A program made the position numbers and the translations under genes. DNA of 64,000 nt from Candidatus Krumholzibacteriia bacterium. GTDB lineage: Bacteria; Krumholzibacteriota; Krumholzibacteriia; LZORAL124-64-63. Below are positions 9,299 through 18,211 of the stretch, in pieces. Within the stretch, counting starts at the first letter, position 1; each line of letters starts with the position of its first letter. The notes beneath the pieces are model-generated. The model was not told the origin of the DNA, did no database searches, and saw only the letters and a list, made by a program, of their open reading frames with translations. The DNA lies in NCBI GenBank assembly GCA_016744705.1, contig JADGDU010000002.1:1-64000 (forward strand), read 5' to 3'.

Positions 9299-9496
9299 TC
9301 AGACGCTTACATCCTCTGTAGGGAAAGCATCTTCGAACATCGCATTCAATTTTTCGATCCGGGCCTGGGCACGCAAACGAGCTTCATCCGCTTCCAACGG
9401 AGTCTTAGCCAGATTGATGTCCTTCAAGCCATCTTCAAGGGCTTTCTGCATCCGCGTGAAATGCACTTCCCGTGCGCGGTTGATATCGATTCCCAT
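9299..9496 (-). CDS. Small hypothetical protein, 65 aa
   Basis: A short highly charged, helical protein beginning MGIDINRAREVHF and ending in an acidic tail. An AAGGGG Shine-Dalgarno lies 4-5 nt before the ATG, and an intrinsic terminator lies just downstream, so it looks like a real single-gene unit. It has no membrane segment or Cys. I do not recognise a family; the composition would fit a coiled or helical-bundle protein. Confidence 0.55.
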   Translation of the reverse strand: MGIDINRAREVHFTRMQKALEDGLKDINLAKTPLEADEARLRAQARIEKLNAMFEDAFPTEDVSV

Positions 9497-9727
9497 GTCT
9501 ACCCCTTTGCCGGCCAGGCTCGGTGGCCTGGAATGATCGGTATGTTACAAACTGTATGTCGAATGCGGTGTTGCATGAACCGTACCCTTTTGAAACCGTC
9601 GGGGAGGAATTCTTCTGGAGGAAAAAAGTGCCGCCCCTGCAATGCGTATATCCCGAGGGGAAAAACGCGATCACAGGGGCGTTCAGGGCAGTATGAAACA
9701 AATACCAGCGGGAGGCGGCAAAAATGA

Positions 9728-12205
9728 TCAGCCTTGAGCTTCTCTGGTTTTTTGGCCCGTATTCTCGGCAGCGGCCAGAAGTTTGACGACAAAGGTTGTT
9801 CCCTTACCGGCCTGGGAGTCGGTCAGCAGAATCTCCGCACCCCACCGAGCCAGAATTTCCCGGGACCGGAATAGCCCCCGACCACCGCCGCGCCGAGAAC
9901 TGAATCGACTACTGAAAATGGCCACCTGCTGGTCTTTGGCAATGCCCCGCCCCGTGTCTGTAACCCGCAGTCCCACCTCTTTGCCTGTGCGAGAAATCTC
10001 CACGGTGAGTTGGCGAATGGAGCTGTCTTTCATAGAGCGCATGGCATTGTCCAGCAGGTTGTCCATGACGAAGCGTAAGTCGCCGTTGTCGATGCGGCAA
10101 TTCATGGCCCCCGGCTCCATAGGAGCACCCAGCAACGTGATCTTAATCTTCTCCCGCTGGTATTCCCCCTCCCGCACTAACAACATGCCTTGGATAAGAC
10201 GCACGGGGTCAGTGGTGAAATACACATTGCTGGTGGTGCGCAAATGAAAGAAGCCTTCTTTAATGAGCAGCCAATCCGAGTGCAGGTCCTGCCGCATATG
10301 GCGGATTTGGTCCAGGCAGAGGGTTTTACCGGCCAACTCATCGATACGTCCCGAAAGGGAAAGCAAAGCCGTATTCACTTCTACCACTGTGCTGGTTTCA
10401 AAAGAGGCCTGTTCGGCCAGGTGCAGCAAGCGAAACAGCCGCGGCTTGATCTCTACCTGAAAATCTTCCATCACCTGGCGAATGCGCAGATCCAGGTCCT
10501 GGCTGGCACCCTGATCGGTGATATACGCGTCCAATAACCACACTAATCTTTCCAATCCCTTGGTGCGGCCCACTACTGAGTGGTTGGCATCCTCCAATTC
10601 CTGCTGCAGTCGGAAGAGGGAGTCAAAATCCGTTCCTGGAGATACTCCAGGAGCAGCATGAGTGGCCGTTTTTCGATTCTTTCGGCCCGTAACCATGCCA
10701 AAGTAGAACGTGCCCAAAAGGATGCTCAGGCCCAACACCGATCCGCCCACCGGGATCAGCTTTCCGGCCCAATCAAAAGGTTTCTCCTCCAGGCCCAACA
10801 CCCAATAGGCTCGGGGGTGGGACATCACCAAAGCCTGGCTGCCATCGGCCAATTCCCAGGCATGCGGGTCATGAACTTTTAAGCCCAAATCATCAGTATA
10901 GACGGCCAGGGTGGCCAGATTATGATCCAAAAGAGCAGTTGTTCCACTGTCCACAATCTGAATCACAATTTCTAGTCCCGGTGATGGTAAAATATCCACC
11001 GCCCCCACCAAACGTGATTCCCGGACATCCTGCATCACCATGTGATCGCGTTTGAGGCTTTGACCATCGAACAGGTACCGATGAAAGCAACCATCGTTGG
11101 TGCCGGCAAAAATATAAGAGGTACCTGCCTCGGGGCCGTCGGTGGCCACAATTCCTTCAAAGCTGAATGAAGAACGCAGGCGCTTATCTGTCTTCTTTCT
11201 TGGCCAATCCCAGACCACAAGCTCATTGGTTCGGCTGTTGTTGCCATTGCGGGTCGATGTCACCAATTCTTTGATTCCATCACCATCCAGATCCTGAACC
11301 AAAACAGCGCCGATGAATCGTTCACCGCCCAGGACAACCTTCATCAACTCCTCACCCTGATTGGACAGAACAAGCAAGTAACATTTGATATCGAGAGTGC
11401 CGTTGATTTCCACATCCCCCCAATTGCCGGGAGCCGAAGTGGGGACGATAATTTCCCGGCTGCCATCTCCATCGATATCAGTGACTACAGCCTGGGTATT
11501 GGCGGGTTGGGCTGCGCAGATATATTCCCACATGACCGCGCCCGTGGAAGGCTCTACAACGCACACCCCGCGCAGGGTCGCGTCGTATTTCACACGACGA
11601 ATCAAAACCACACCCGGGTTACCCTGCCCATCTGCGTCCAAGAGGATACCCTCAGCCGAGTAGTGGCCATCCCAGAAGTCGGGCCGTCGCCGGTCATCAC
11701 CCAGCGGCAAAGGGGCATTCAGGACAATGGCCTCCTGGGCAGGATCCAGGACGCAGAAATTCCAACCGCTTTTATCTATGGCCCGAGCCGTGAAATAGAT
11801 TTCATCAATGCCATCATGGTTCAGATCGGCACTGGTTCCTAACCGGGAGCTTTCATCATCCAGAAAATGGTCATCGTCCAGGTGGATTTCCCAACGGGGT
11901 TTGATGCGGGAATCTTCGCTGTCGTAGCCGAGAAATTTTTGATAGGTGCCTTCAACACATTCCGAAATACCATCGCCGTCGATGTCACACATGAGGATGG
12001 TTTCATTGGTGGGTTTGTCCGCCGGTTTTTGGGTGCCCCGGATTAAAGTCACTTGATAGGGAGCGTTATCAGCATCGAGGCTCAATTTCTCGGCTTGGCC
12101 GGAAAACTGGCCACATCCGGACAAAGTCCCCAGAGCAGCAAGAAGAAATGAACCGACTAAGAGCAGCTTCATTTTTCTGGTAAGATGTGTAAGAAACGAG
12201 TTCAT
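9728..12205 (-). CDS. FG-GAP sensor fused to histidine-kinase-type ATPase
   Basis: This 825-residue chain starts with a lipoprotein-like signal (KLLLVGSFLLAALGTLSGC, lipobox LSGC near residue 31). About 430 residues of FG-GAP/VCBS-type repeats follow, with Asp-rich loops such as DIDGDGISECVEG, DINHDG-like and DLDGDGIKELV, an integrin-type propeller. A membrane segment is at about 485-510 (VGGSVLGLSILLGTFYFGMV). The cytoplasmic end has a long helical region and a GHKL ATPase: N box DNLLDNAMRSMKD, G1 VTDTGRGIA, and a glycine-rich GGGRGLFRSREI. A canonical HisKA His box is not obvious in the helical region, so autophosphorylation is uncertain. An unusual sensor architecture; no response regulator is adjacent. 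Confidence 0.75.
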   Translation of the reverse strand: MNSFLTHLTRKMKLLLVGSFLLAALGTLSGCGQFSGQAEKLSLDADNAPYQVTLIRGTQKPADKPTNETILMCDIDGDGISECVEGTYQKFLGYDSEDSRIKPRWEIHLDDDHFLDDESSRLGTSADLNHDGIDEIYFTARAIDKSGWNFCVLDPAQEAIVLNAPLPLGDDRRRPDFWDGHYSAEGILLDADGQGNPGVVLIRRVKYDATLRGVCVVEPSTGAVMWEYICAAQPANTQAVVTDIDGDGSREIIVPTSAPGNWGDVEINGTLDIKCYLLVLSNQGEELMKVVLGGERFIGAVLVQDLDGDGIKELVTSTRNGNNSRTNELVVWDWPRKKTDKRLRSSFSFEGIVATDGPEAGTSYIFAGTNDGCFHRYLFDGQSLKRDHMVMQDVRESRLVGAVDILPSPGLEIVIQIVDSGTTALLDHNLATLAVYTDDLGLKVHDPHAWELADGSQALVMSHPRAYWVLGLEEKPFDWAGKLIPVGGSVLGLSILLGTFYFGMVTGRKNRKTATHAAPGVSPGTDFDSLFRLQQELEDANHSVVGRTKGLERLVWLLDAYITDQGASQDLDLRIRQVMEDFQVEIKPRLFRLLHLAEQASFETSTVVEVNTALLSLSGRIDELAGKTLCLDQIRHMRQDLHSDWLLIKEGFFHLRTTSNVYFTTDPVRLIQGMLLVREGEYQREKIKITLLGAPMEPGAMNCRIDNGDLRFVMDNLLDNAMRSMKDSSIRQLTVEISRTGKEVGLRVTDTGRGIAKDQQVAIFSSRFSSRRGGGRGLFRSREILARWGAEILLTDSQAGKGTTFVVKLLAAAENTGQKTREAQG

Positions 12206-12237
12206 ATTCCCCGGCGCTTGAGGAGCCTTTTTTACAT

Positions 12238-13164
12238 TTAACGCTGATCTGACTGTGATTTTACCATATCTGGCTTCTTTTTTCCAGTCCGAGGTGGGGA
12301 TTGGGCTAAAATGATGCCTCCCAGCATAAGCGCGCAGCCAAGCATCCCCCTAGGAGTGAGATTCTCCGAAAGAATGATCCATCCTCCAAGGGCAGCAAAA
12401 ATCCCTTCCATGCTGAGAATAAGCGCCGCATGAGCAGGATGAGCCTTTTGCTGCGCAACAATTTGAATGGTATAGGCCACTCCCACCGACAATAATCCTG
12501 CATAGAGAAGAGGGATGGCTGCGCCTTTTATGGCTCCGGGAAGCAAATCTTCAAAAGCGATGGCCCCTATAGTGCTCAAAAGGCTACAGACTAAGAATTG
12601 CAGAACAGCCAGAGCAATGGGGTTGACCCGTGAAGCCAACCAACCCACCGCCAGCACATGGCCAGCCCAAAAGAGAGTGCCTATCAGCACCAAGCCATCG
12701 CCCAGCGCGATTCCTGCCCACCCTTTTCCACTGAGTAGATAGAGGCCGATGGCAGCCAACCCAGCCCCCAGCCAAATCTCCCGGCGAGTTTTCATACCAC
12801 CGAGCAGGCCCAAAAGAGGCACAAAAACCACATACAAGCCGGTGATGAAACCGGCTTTTCCTGCGGTGGTGTGCACCACTCCAAATTGTTGAAAAGCGGA
12901 TCCGCCAAAAATGAGGCAGCCTGCGAGAACCCCGCCCCATAGCAGATGTTTACGCTGGCCCACAATAAGAGGGGCAGGTTTTTGGCCCGGCAATCCGAAG
13001 AATAAAACCGGCATCAGAACCAACGCCCCCATGGCAAAGCGGATGGCATTGAAATAGAAAGGCCCCATGTGGTCCATACCCAAACGTTGGGCCACAAAAG
13101 CGAATCCCCAGATGGCCGAAGCCAGCAGGAGAAGAAGATTGGAATTGCGGTGTGAATGATTCAT
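12238..13164 (-). CDS. EamA/DMT-superfamily permease
   Basis: A 308-residue, ten-helix inner-membrane protein made of two EamA halves. It begins LLLLLASAIWGFAFVAQRLGMDHMGP, the usual start of this drug/metabolite transporter family. The second half contains PLLYAGLLSVGVAYTIQIVAQQKAHP and SMEGIFAALGGWIILSE, also conserved. Substrates in the family include amino acids and metabolites; this one cannot be assigned. It lies 32 bp upstream of the FG-GAP kinase in the same direction, so they may share a transcript. Confidence 0.88.
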   Translation of the reverse strand: MNHSHRNSNLLLLLASAIWGFAFVAQRLGMDHMGPFYFNAIRFAMGALVLMPVLFFGLPGQKPAPLIVGQRKHLLWGGVLAGCLIFGGSAFQQFGVVHTTAGKAGFITGLYVVFVPLLGLLGGMKTRREIWLGAGLAAIGLYLLSGKGWAGIALGDGLVLIGTLFWAGHVLAVGWLASRVNPIALAVLQFLVCSLLSTIGAIAFEDLLPGAIKGAAIPLLYAGLLSVGVAYTIQIVAQQKAHPAHAALILSMEGIFAALGGWIILSENLTPRGMLGCALMLGGIILAQSPPRTGKKKPDMVKSQSDQR

Positions 13165-13628
13165 GGGGCAAAGCTAAGTCCGGACTCCCGTGGGGGCCAA
13201 AGTTTTTACAAGGTCACAATTTGATCAAACCCAAATTCGAATTTCTCACTGACAAAAGTAAAAAGATCTCGATTAACCTAATTCATTCTCCAATGGACAC
13301 TTACAAAATGGCAACGAGGCAAAAGCAAAGCCCAAAACAGGGCTCTCACCTTTTCGGGAAGGCACTTGTGGACCAATGCGTCCAATTAAGAAAAACTATC
13401 CTCCGTCAATAATCCCTTGCCGCCTTATGACTTATTTAATAACAAAAACAATATAACACCAAGATGTCCAGTTCATCCTTGAAGTTGTTAACTCAAAAAC
13501 AGATCATTTTATTGTTCGAAAAGCGTTTGGTCCCGGCCAATAACCAGGATTGAACGGCCAAGAGTTCGTGAGTAGGGCCAATGGAATTGGCTCGTGAGAA
13601 AATGAACCCCGGCAAGAGAGGTATTCCC
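13165..13628. other. Intergenic region between the EamA gene and the nap operon
   Basis: About 460 bases without a convincing gene between divergent transcription units. The middle is AT-rich (several A and T runs around 13410-13510). It should hold the promoters of both the EamA gene and the nap operon. I could not find a clear FNR or NarL box; short TTGA/TCAA pairs occur, but not with FNR spacing. Confidence 0.5.
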
Positions 13629-14054
13629 TTGAAACGTTTTCTCCCCCTAGTGCTTCTGTTGGTGCTGGCGACCTTGTTGGTCGGCTGCAGTGCCAAAGAA
13701 TGCGAAGACAAGGTCATTTGCATGGCCCCCGCGCCCCCGCCTCCCGCTGAAGGCATCCTCGCAGATCACCCCGATCTGGATGAACAGGAAATGTACATTG
13801 CGTGCAGCGACTGCCACCGGGAAGAAACACCCGAGATTGTGGACCAGTGGTACAACAGTGGTCACGGCATCGCAACGGTGAAATGTTACCAGTGCCACGG
13901 CACCTATGAAGACATGATGCGGGTTCCGGCCCAAAGCAATTGCATGACCTGTCACGAAGACCAGATGAAGAACCAAGGCGACCATTTGTCATGCTGGCAA
14001 TGCCACCCCGCCCATAGCTTCACCGGTCACAACGCGGAAAGGGGTGAAGGATGA
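13629..14054 (+). CDS. napM: Tetraheme cytochrome c lipoprotein, NapM-like
   Basis: The protein has a lipoprotein signal (KRFLPLVLLLVLATLLVGC, Cys at residue 20) and four CxxCH heme sites (CSDCH, CYQCH, CMTCH, CWQCH) in its last ~85 residues. The TTG at 13629 has an AGAGGT element ~8 nt upstream and gives the cleanest signal; an in-frame ATG at 13602 is the alternative. The order cytochrome-napA-napD-napG-napH mirrors the napCMADGH arrangement known from sulfate reducers, where NapM is a small tetraheme cytochrome. It likely passes electrons to NapA in the periplasm. It overlaps napA by ATGA. Confidence 0.8.
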   Translation: MKRFLPLVLLLVLATLLVGCSAKECEDKVICMAPAPPPPAEGILADHPDLDEQEMYIACSDCHREETPEIVDQWYNSGHGIATVKCYQCHGTYEDMMRVPAQSNCMTCHEDQMKNQGDHLSCWQCHPAHSFTGHNAERGEG

Positions 14055-16459
14055 GTCTCTCCAGACGCCAATTCCTAAAACGAGTCGCCGCCCTGACGGC
14101 TGCCGGATACGTGGGCATGACATTGCCCTTCGAGAACTATGTGACCAACGCCATTGCCGCTGGCGCAGCGGACGTTGAAGAATGGAAACGCGGCACCTGC
14201 CGCCTCTGCGGTGTGGGCTGTCGGGTCGAACTGGGTCTGAAAAACGGCCACCCCATTGCCTTGCGTGGTGTTCCGGGTAGCCGGACCAACCTGGGCTATT
14301 TGTGCATGAAGGGCATGCTGTTCCACAAAATCATGGAACACCCCGAGCGCCTGAAAATGCCCCTGTACCGGGCAAAAAAGACCGATGAATTCAAAGAGAT
14401 TTCCTGGGATGACGCCCTGGACATCGCCGCCAAAGAGTTTGCCAACGCCAAACGTGACCACGGCCCTGATAGCTGCGCTTATTATGGCAGTGGCCAGTCC
14501 CAAACCGAAGAGACCTACATTTTCCAGAAGGTGATGCGTGCCGGTCTGCAAACCAACAACGTCGAAGGCAACCCCCGTCTGTGCATGGCCTCTGCCGTGG
14601 GCGGCTACCTGACAAGCTTTGGCGCTGATGAACCCATTGGTGGCTACGCCAACATGGAGCAAGCCTCCTGCTTCTTTATCATCGGCTCCAACATGGCTGA
14701 AGCCCATCCGGTGTTCTTCAGACGCGTCATGCGCCGCAAGCTGGACAACAAAGAAACGGTGAAGGTGATCAACGCCGATCCCCGTATCAGTCCCACCAGC
14801 CGTATAGCCGACCTGCATCTGCAGTTCAAGCCCGGGACCGATCTGGCCCTCCTAAACGCCATGGCCTGGACCATCATGGACGAGAAGCTGTACAACGAAA
14901 CATTCCTTGAGGACTACTGCGTCTTTCGCGTTGGCAAAGACAAGAAGCTCATTGATATGGACAGCTACAAAGCCGGCCTGGAAGAGTACACTCCTGAAAA
15001 AGCGGCCGAAATTTGTGGCGGCAACATCACTGGTGAGAACATCCGCAAGGCGGCCCGCTGGTTTGCCAAGAGCAACGGTACGGTCTCTCTGTGGTGCATG
15101 GGAATCAACCAGCGCAAGCAAGGCGTATGGGCCAACAACCTGATCCATAACCTGCACCTGCTGACCGGACAACTCTGCAAGCCCGGCGCCGACAGCTTCT
15201 CGCTGACGGGTCAGCCCAACGCCTGCGGTGGTGTGCGAGAAGGTGGCGGACTCTGCCACATCCTGCCTGGACACCGTCTGGTTGCGAAAGAAAAGCTGCG
15301 CAACCAAGTGGAAGATGCCTGGGGCGTACCCCACGGTCGCCTGGCTCCCAAGCCAGGTTTTCACACCATGGCCATGTTCAAAGCCGTGAACGAGAAGAAA
15401 ATCCGGGCCCTTTGGATCAACTGCACCAGCCCGGCCCAGAGCCTGCCCAATGTAGACCTCTACCGTAAGGGCATGGCCCAGGAAGAAGTCTTTATGGTGT
15501 GCACTGACATCTTCCCAACCAAAACCACCGAGCTGTGCAATCTGATTTTGCCCACGGCCTTCCACTTCGAGAAGACCGGTGTTTACGGTTGCACCGAACG
15601 GCGCAGCCAAATCACTGTCAAAGCTGTGGACGCCCCCGGCGAAGCCATGCCTGAAGTGTGGATCGTCCGCGAATGGGCCAAACGCATGGCCACCGAACTG
15701 GACGATCCCATGATGGCCAAAGCGGTCGAACCATTTGATGGTCTCGAACCGGATTATGATCTGCCCAAAGCCATCTGGGATGAATACACCCAGAAGTTGA
15801 CCAAGGGCCGGGACAACGATCTGACCGGAGCCACTTACGGGGTTCTCGAGCAGATGGAAGACGGTGTGCAATGGCCGGCTCCCACTGAAGAGTTCGCTCT
15901 GACAGGCGGCACGGTCATGAAGTTTGTCAAAGGCAGTGACCCCATGGCCACCACTCACAGCAAGAACGACAAGCCCTTCCAGTTCTACGGCCCCGCTCAC
16001 CCGGACAAGAAGCTGTGGATTTGGACACGCAAGTATATTGGAGCCGACGAGGAGCCCGATGCTGAGTACCCCATGTACCTGAGCACCGGCCGCATCGTAG
16101 ATCACTGGCACACCATGAGCATGACGGGGCGTATTCCTGAACTGCTGCGGGCCAATCCCTATTCCTTCGTTGAGGTCAACCCCAAGGACGCCAAGCGCCT
16201 GGGAATCGGCCCTAATGACATGGTGGAGATTGAATCCCGTCGAGGCCGGGTGGAAATGCCGGCCAAGATTGTAGAAGGTCCCATGGAAGGCATGGTCTTC
16301 GCCTACTGGCATGACATGCACGAGGATCGGATGATCAACAAAGTGGTTAAGGACAGCTATGATCCGGGCTCCAAGGAACCTGAGTTCAAGATCTGCGCCG
16401 TGCGCATCAAGCGCCTCGGCGGTCCACGTCCCTTGAAACCGTACGTGACATCGTTGTAG
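14051..16459 (+). CDS. napA: Periplasmic nitrate reductase catalytic subunit
   Basis: An 802-residue molybdopterin oxidoreductase with a Tat signal (SRRQFLKRVAALTAAGY). The [4Fe-4S] cluster ligands are CRLCGVGC (Cys50, 53, 57) and Cys85. The molybdenum ligand is Cys178 in NPRLCMASAVGGY, which matches NapA rather than formate dehydrogenase or arsenate-type enzymes. The C-terminal MoCo-binding domain includes STGRIVDHWHTMSMTGR. It reduces nitrate to nitrite in the periplasm. napD, napG and napH follow and support the assignment; NapB is absent. A nearby alternative within the family, such as a respiratory reductase of another oxyanion, cannot be excluded by sequence alone. Confidence 0.9.
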   Translation: MSLSRRQFLKRVAALTAAGYVGMTLPFENYVTNAIAAGAADVEEWKRGTCRLCGVGCRVELGLKNGHPIALRGVPGSRTNLGYLCMKGMLFHKIMEHPERLKMPLYRAKKTDEFKEISWDDALDIAAKEFANAKRDHGPDSCAYYGSGQSQTEETYIFQKVMRAGLQTNNVEGNPRLCMASAVGGYLTSFGADEPIGGYANMEQASCFFIIGSNMAEAHPVFFRRVMRRKLDNKETVKVINADPRISPTSRIADLHLQFKPGTDLALLNAMAWTIMDEKLYNETFLEDYCVFRVGKDKKLIDMDSYKAGLEEYTPEKAAEICGGNITGENIRKAARWFAKSNGTVSLWCMGINQRKQGVWANNLIHNLHLLTGQLCKPGADSFSLTGQPNACGGVREGGGLCHILPGHRLVAKEKLRNQVEDAWGVPHGRLAPKPGFHTMAMFKAVNEKKIRALWINCTSPAQSLPNVDLYRKGMAQEEVFMVCTDIFPTKTTELCNLILPTAFHFEKTGVYGCTERRSQITVKAVDAPGEAMPEVWIVREWAKRMATELDDPMMAKAVEPFDGLEPDYDLPKAIWDEYTQKLTKGRDNDLTGATYGVLEQMEDGVQWPAPTEEFALTGGTVMKFVKGSDPMATTHSKNDKPFQFYGPAHPDKKLWIWTRKYIGADEEPDAEYPMYLSTGRIVDHWHTMSMTGRIPELLRANPYSFVEVNPKDAKRLGIGPNDMVEIESRRGRVEMPAKIVEGPMEGMVFAYWHDMHEDRMINKVVKDSYDPGSKEPEFKICAVRIKRLGGPRPLKPYVTSL

Positions 16460-16483
16460 AAACGGCGTCCTTCGGGTAGATTG

Positions 16484-16520
16484 GCAGGGCGGGTCACCAA
16501 GGCCCGCCTTGCATTTTAAA
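16484..16520 (+). terminator. Terminator/attenuator-like hairpin between napA and napD
   Basis: A 10-bp stem with one wobble pair (16484-16493 with 16503-16512, GCAGGGCGGG/CCCGCCTTGC) and a 9-nt loop is followed by ATTTTAAAA. Its position inside the operon suggests partial termination or mRNA stabilisation, so that napA is made in excess of napDGH; this is an inference. Confidence 0.5.
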
Positions 16521-16534
16521 AGAAAGGACAATCC

Positions 16535-16840
16535 ATGCCTATCGGCGGATTTGTAATCAGCTTTCATCCGGAAGATAAAGAGAAGGTGCTCGCTCGTCTC
16601 GGCGAGGAGTCCACTCTGGAAGTTCATGGCGTAGACGACAAAGGCAACATCGTAGCTGTCGTGGACACCCCCACTTCAGACGAGATGGATGCCATCGTGC
16701 ACCAGTTGGAAAAGACCGAGACCATTTTGAATGTTGGTCTGGCCTATTTGCATGCTGAAGATGAGATCGACGGCATTCTTAAGGGTGAGATTAAGCCCAA
16801 GGGATTTTTCGGTGGACGACGCTCGAAGAAATCTGATTAA
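16535..16840 (+). CDS. napD: NapD chaperone for NapA maturation
   Basis: A 101-residue cytoplasmic protein beginning MPIGGFVISFHPED and ending in a basic tail. It has the ferredoxin-like NapD pattern: an initial 'VISF' strand, a central 'VVDT' segment and a helix with IVHQLEKTETILNVGLAYLH. NapD proteins bind the Tat signal of NapA and control its export and cofactor loading. AAAGGA lies ~8 nt before the ATG. Its last 29 bases overlap napG. Confidence 0.85.
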   Translation: MPIGGFVISFHPEDKEKVLARLGEESTLEVHGVDDKGNIVAVVDTPTSDEMDAIVHQLEKTETILNVGLAYLHAEDEIDGILKGEIKPKGFFGGRRSKKSD

Positions 16841-17408
16841 AAGCCTGGCCGGACTGGCCATTCTGGCTCCCTTGTCTGCGGGCTGCTCCCGGAGCCACCC
16901 CCTGCTATCTTCTCCCGTTCGCACTGACCGGCTGCGCCCACCCGGGGCCGTGGCCGAAGACACCTTCACCGGCCGCTGTATTCGCTGTGGCCGTTGCATG
17001 GAAGTGTGTCCATACCATTGTATTAAGCCCTTGGATGTACGCGAAGGCACCAGTGCAGGCACCCCCATCATCGCAGTGCGTAAAAGCCCCTGTTTCCTGT
17101 GCATGAAATGTGTCGAGGTCTGCCCCACCGGCGCCCTGCTGCCCATTGAAATGACCGAGACTCGCATGGGCCTGGCCATCATCGACACCAATGTCTGTGC
17201 CGCCCACCAGCCGGAAACCATGTGCCGCACCTGTTATAGCGTTTGCCCCCTGCGGGACCACGCCATCGAATTAGTGGAATTTGTCACCCCCCGCATCATC
17301 GATGACGCCTGCACCGGCTGTGGCATCTGCGTGCAAGCCTGCCCGGTGGAATTGGGCGACGGCCCGGACGGCATCAAAAAAGCCATCCGGGTGGAGCCAA
17401 AATCATGA
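16812..17408 (+). CDS. napG: Periplasmic ferredoxin-type protein NapG
   Basis: This polyferredoxin of about 198 residues has four [4Fe-4S] clusters: CIRCGRCMEVCPYHC, CFLCMKCVEVCP, the CRTCYSVCP region and CTGCGICVQACP. The N-terminus, RRNLIKSLAGLAILAPLSAGC, is a Tat-like signal. The GTG at 16812 is chosen because AAGGGA lies upstream and it immediately precedes the twin-Arg region. NapG with NapH forms a quinol-oxidising electron path to periplasmic nitrate reductase. It overlaps napD upstream and napH downstream. Confidence 0.88.
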   Translation: MDDARRNLIKSLAGLAILAPLSAGCSRSHPLLSSPVRTDRLRPPGAVAEDTFTGRCIRCGRCMEVCPYHCIKPLDVREGTSAGTPIIAVRKSPCFLCMKCVEVCPTGALLPIEMTETRMGLAIIDTNVCAAHQPETMCRTCYSVCPLRDHAIELVEFVTPRIIDDACTGCGICVQACPVELGDGPDGIKKAIRVEPKS

Positions 17409-18211
17409 TCACCCGCTGGCGCCACATCACACAGATAGTCGCCATGGCGCTGTTGGTGATCATCCCAGTGGTCAACTACTACTGGCGTTTCACCTTCGTC
17501 CAAGGTTGGTACCAAAGCCTGGCTATTGGCCCCGTGTGGATTGTTTCGCCTCTTGAAGGCCTGGAAAGCATCCTGGTGACCCGCCATCTCTACTGGCCGC
17601 TTCTCGGTGGCCTAATTGTACCCGTGCTGGCCGCTTTGATTTTTGGCCGTGTTTTCTGTTCCTGGGTTTGTCCCATCAACACCTTGCAGCAATGGAGTGA
17701 TAAACTGTGGCGCCCTCGCGATCGCTGGCTGCTGCCCAAAGCCATGCTCTGGTGTGTTCTGGTGGCCGAACTGGTGACAGCCCTGATATTGGGTTCCCCC
17801 CTGTGGGTCTTTCTTTCGCCCCCCGGACTGGTGGGCCGCGAGATTATGACTTTCATTTTCTTCCGCACCCTGGCCTGGGAAGGTCTTGTGGTGGTGCTGG
17901 TATTGCTGGCAAACCTGCTGGCCCGGCGCTATTTTTGCCGTTTCCTATGTCCTCTGGGCGCTCTGTTGGCATTGATGGGAGCCAAGCGCCGTTGGGCCAT
18001 AGTATTGAATTCGAGCACCTGCACTGGTTGCCGCCGTTGCGATCGGGTTTGTCCCCTGGGATTGCAGCCCAGTATGGGTGAATCGTCCAGCCTGGTATGT
18101 TGGAACTGTGGCCAATGCAGTGATGTGTGTTCTGAAGACGGTTTGAATTTTACCTGGAACGGCCCGCAACGAAAAGCCCCTGATCGACTGATCAAACTGG
18201 AGTCAAAATGA
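17405..18211 (+). CDS. napH: Membrane ferredoxin-type quinol dehydrogenase NapH
   Basis: A 268-residue inner-membrane protein with about four helices, two membrane-proximal CxxxCP motifs (CSWVCPINT, CRFLCPLGA) and two C-terminal [4Fe-4S] clusters (CTGCRRCDRVCP, CWNCGQCSDVC). This is the NapH/NosR-like layout. It oxidises quinol and hands electrons to NapG. With no napC in the window, NapGH is the likely sole quinol link here. ATGA overlap with napG and with moeA. Confidence 0.9.
   Translation: MITRWRHITQIVAMALLVIIPVVNYYWRFTFVQGWYQSLAIGPVWIVSPLEGLESILVTRHLYWPLLGGLIVPVLAALIFGRVFCSWVCPINTLQQWSDKLWRPRDRWLLPKAMLWCVLVAELVTALILGSPLWVFLSPPGLVGREIMTFIFFRTLAWEGLVVVLVLLANLLARRYFCRFLCPLGALLALMGAKRRWAIVLNSSTCTGCRRCDRVCPLGLQPSMGESSSLVCWNCGQCSDVCSEDGLNFTWNGPQRKAPDRLIKLESK

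Noticed and set aside
9497..9727. Possible hairpin or small gene between 9299-9496 and the FG-GAP kinase
   Set aside because: The inverted arms are short with a long loop, and both short frames are uncharacteristic; nothing supported.
13165..13580. FNR-type box upstream of nap (TTGA/TCAA pairs such as around 13482)
   Set aside because: Spacing and the inner bases do not match TTGAT-N4-ATCAA; a nitrate or oxygen regulator site is not shown.
14852..16627. Minus-strand ORF of about 590 codons opposite napA
   Set aside because: It is the antisense shadow of napA, whose Tat signal, cluster and molybdenum ligands are plain.
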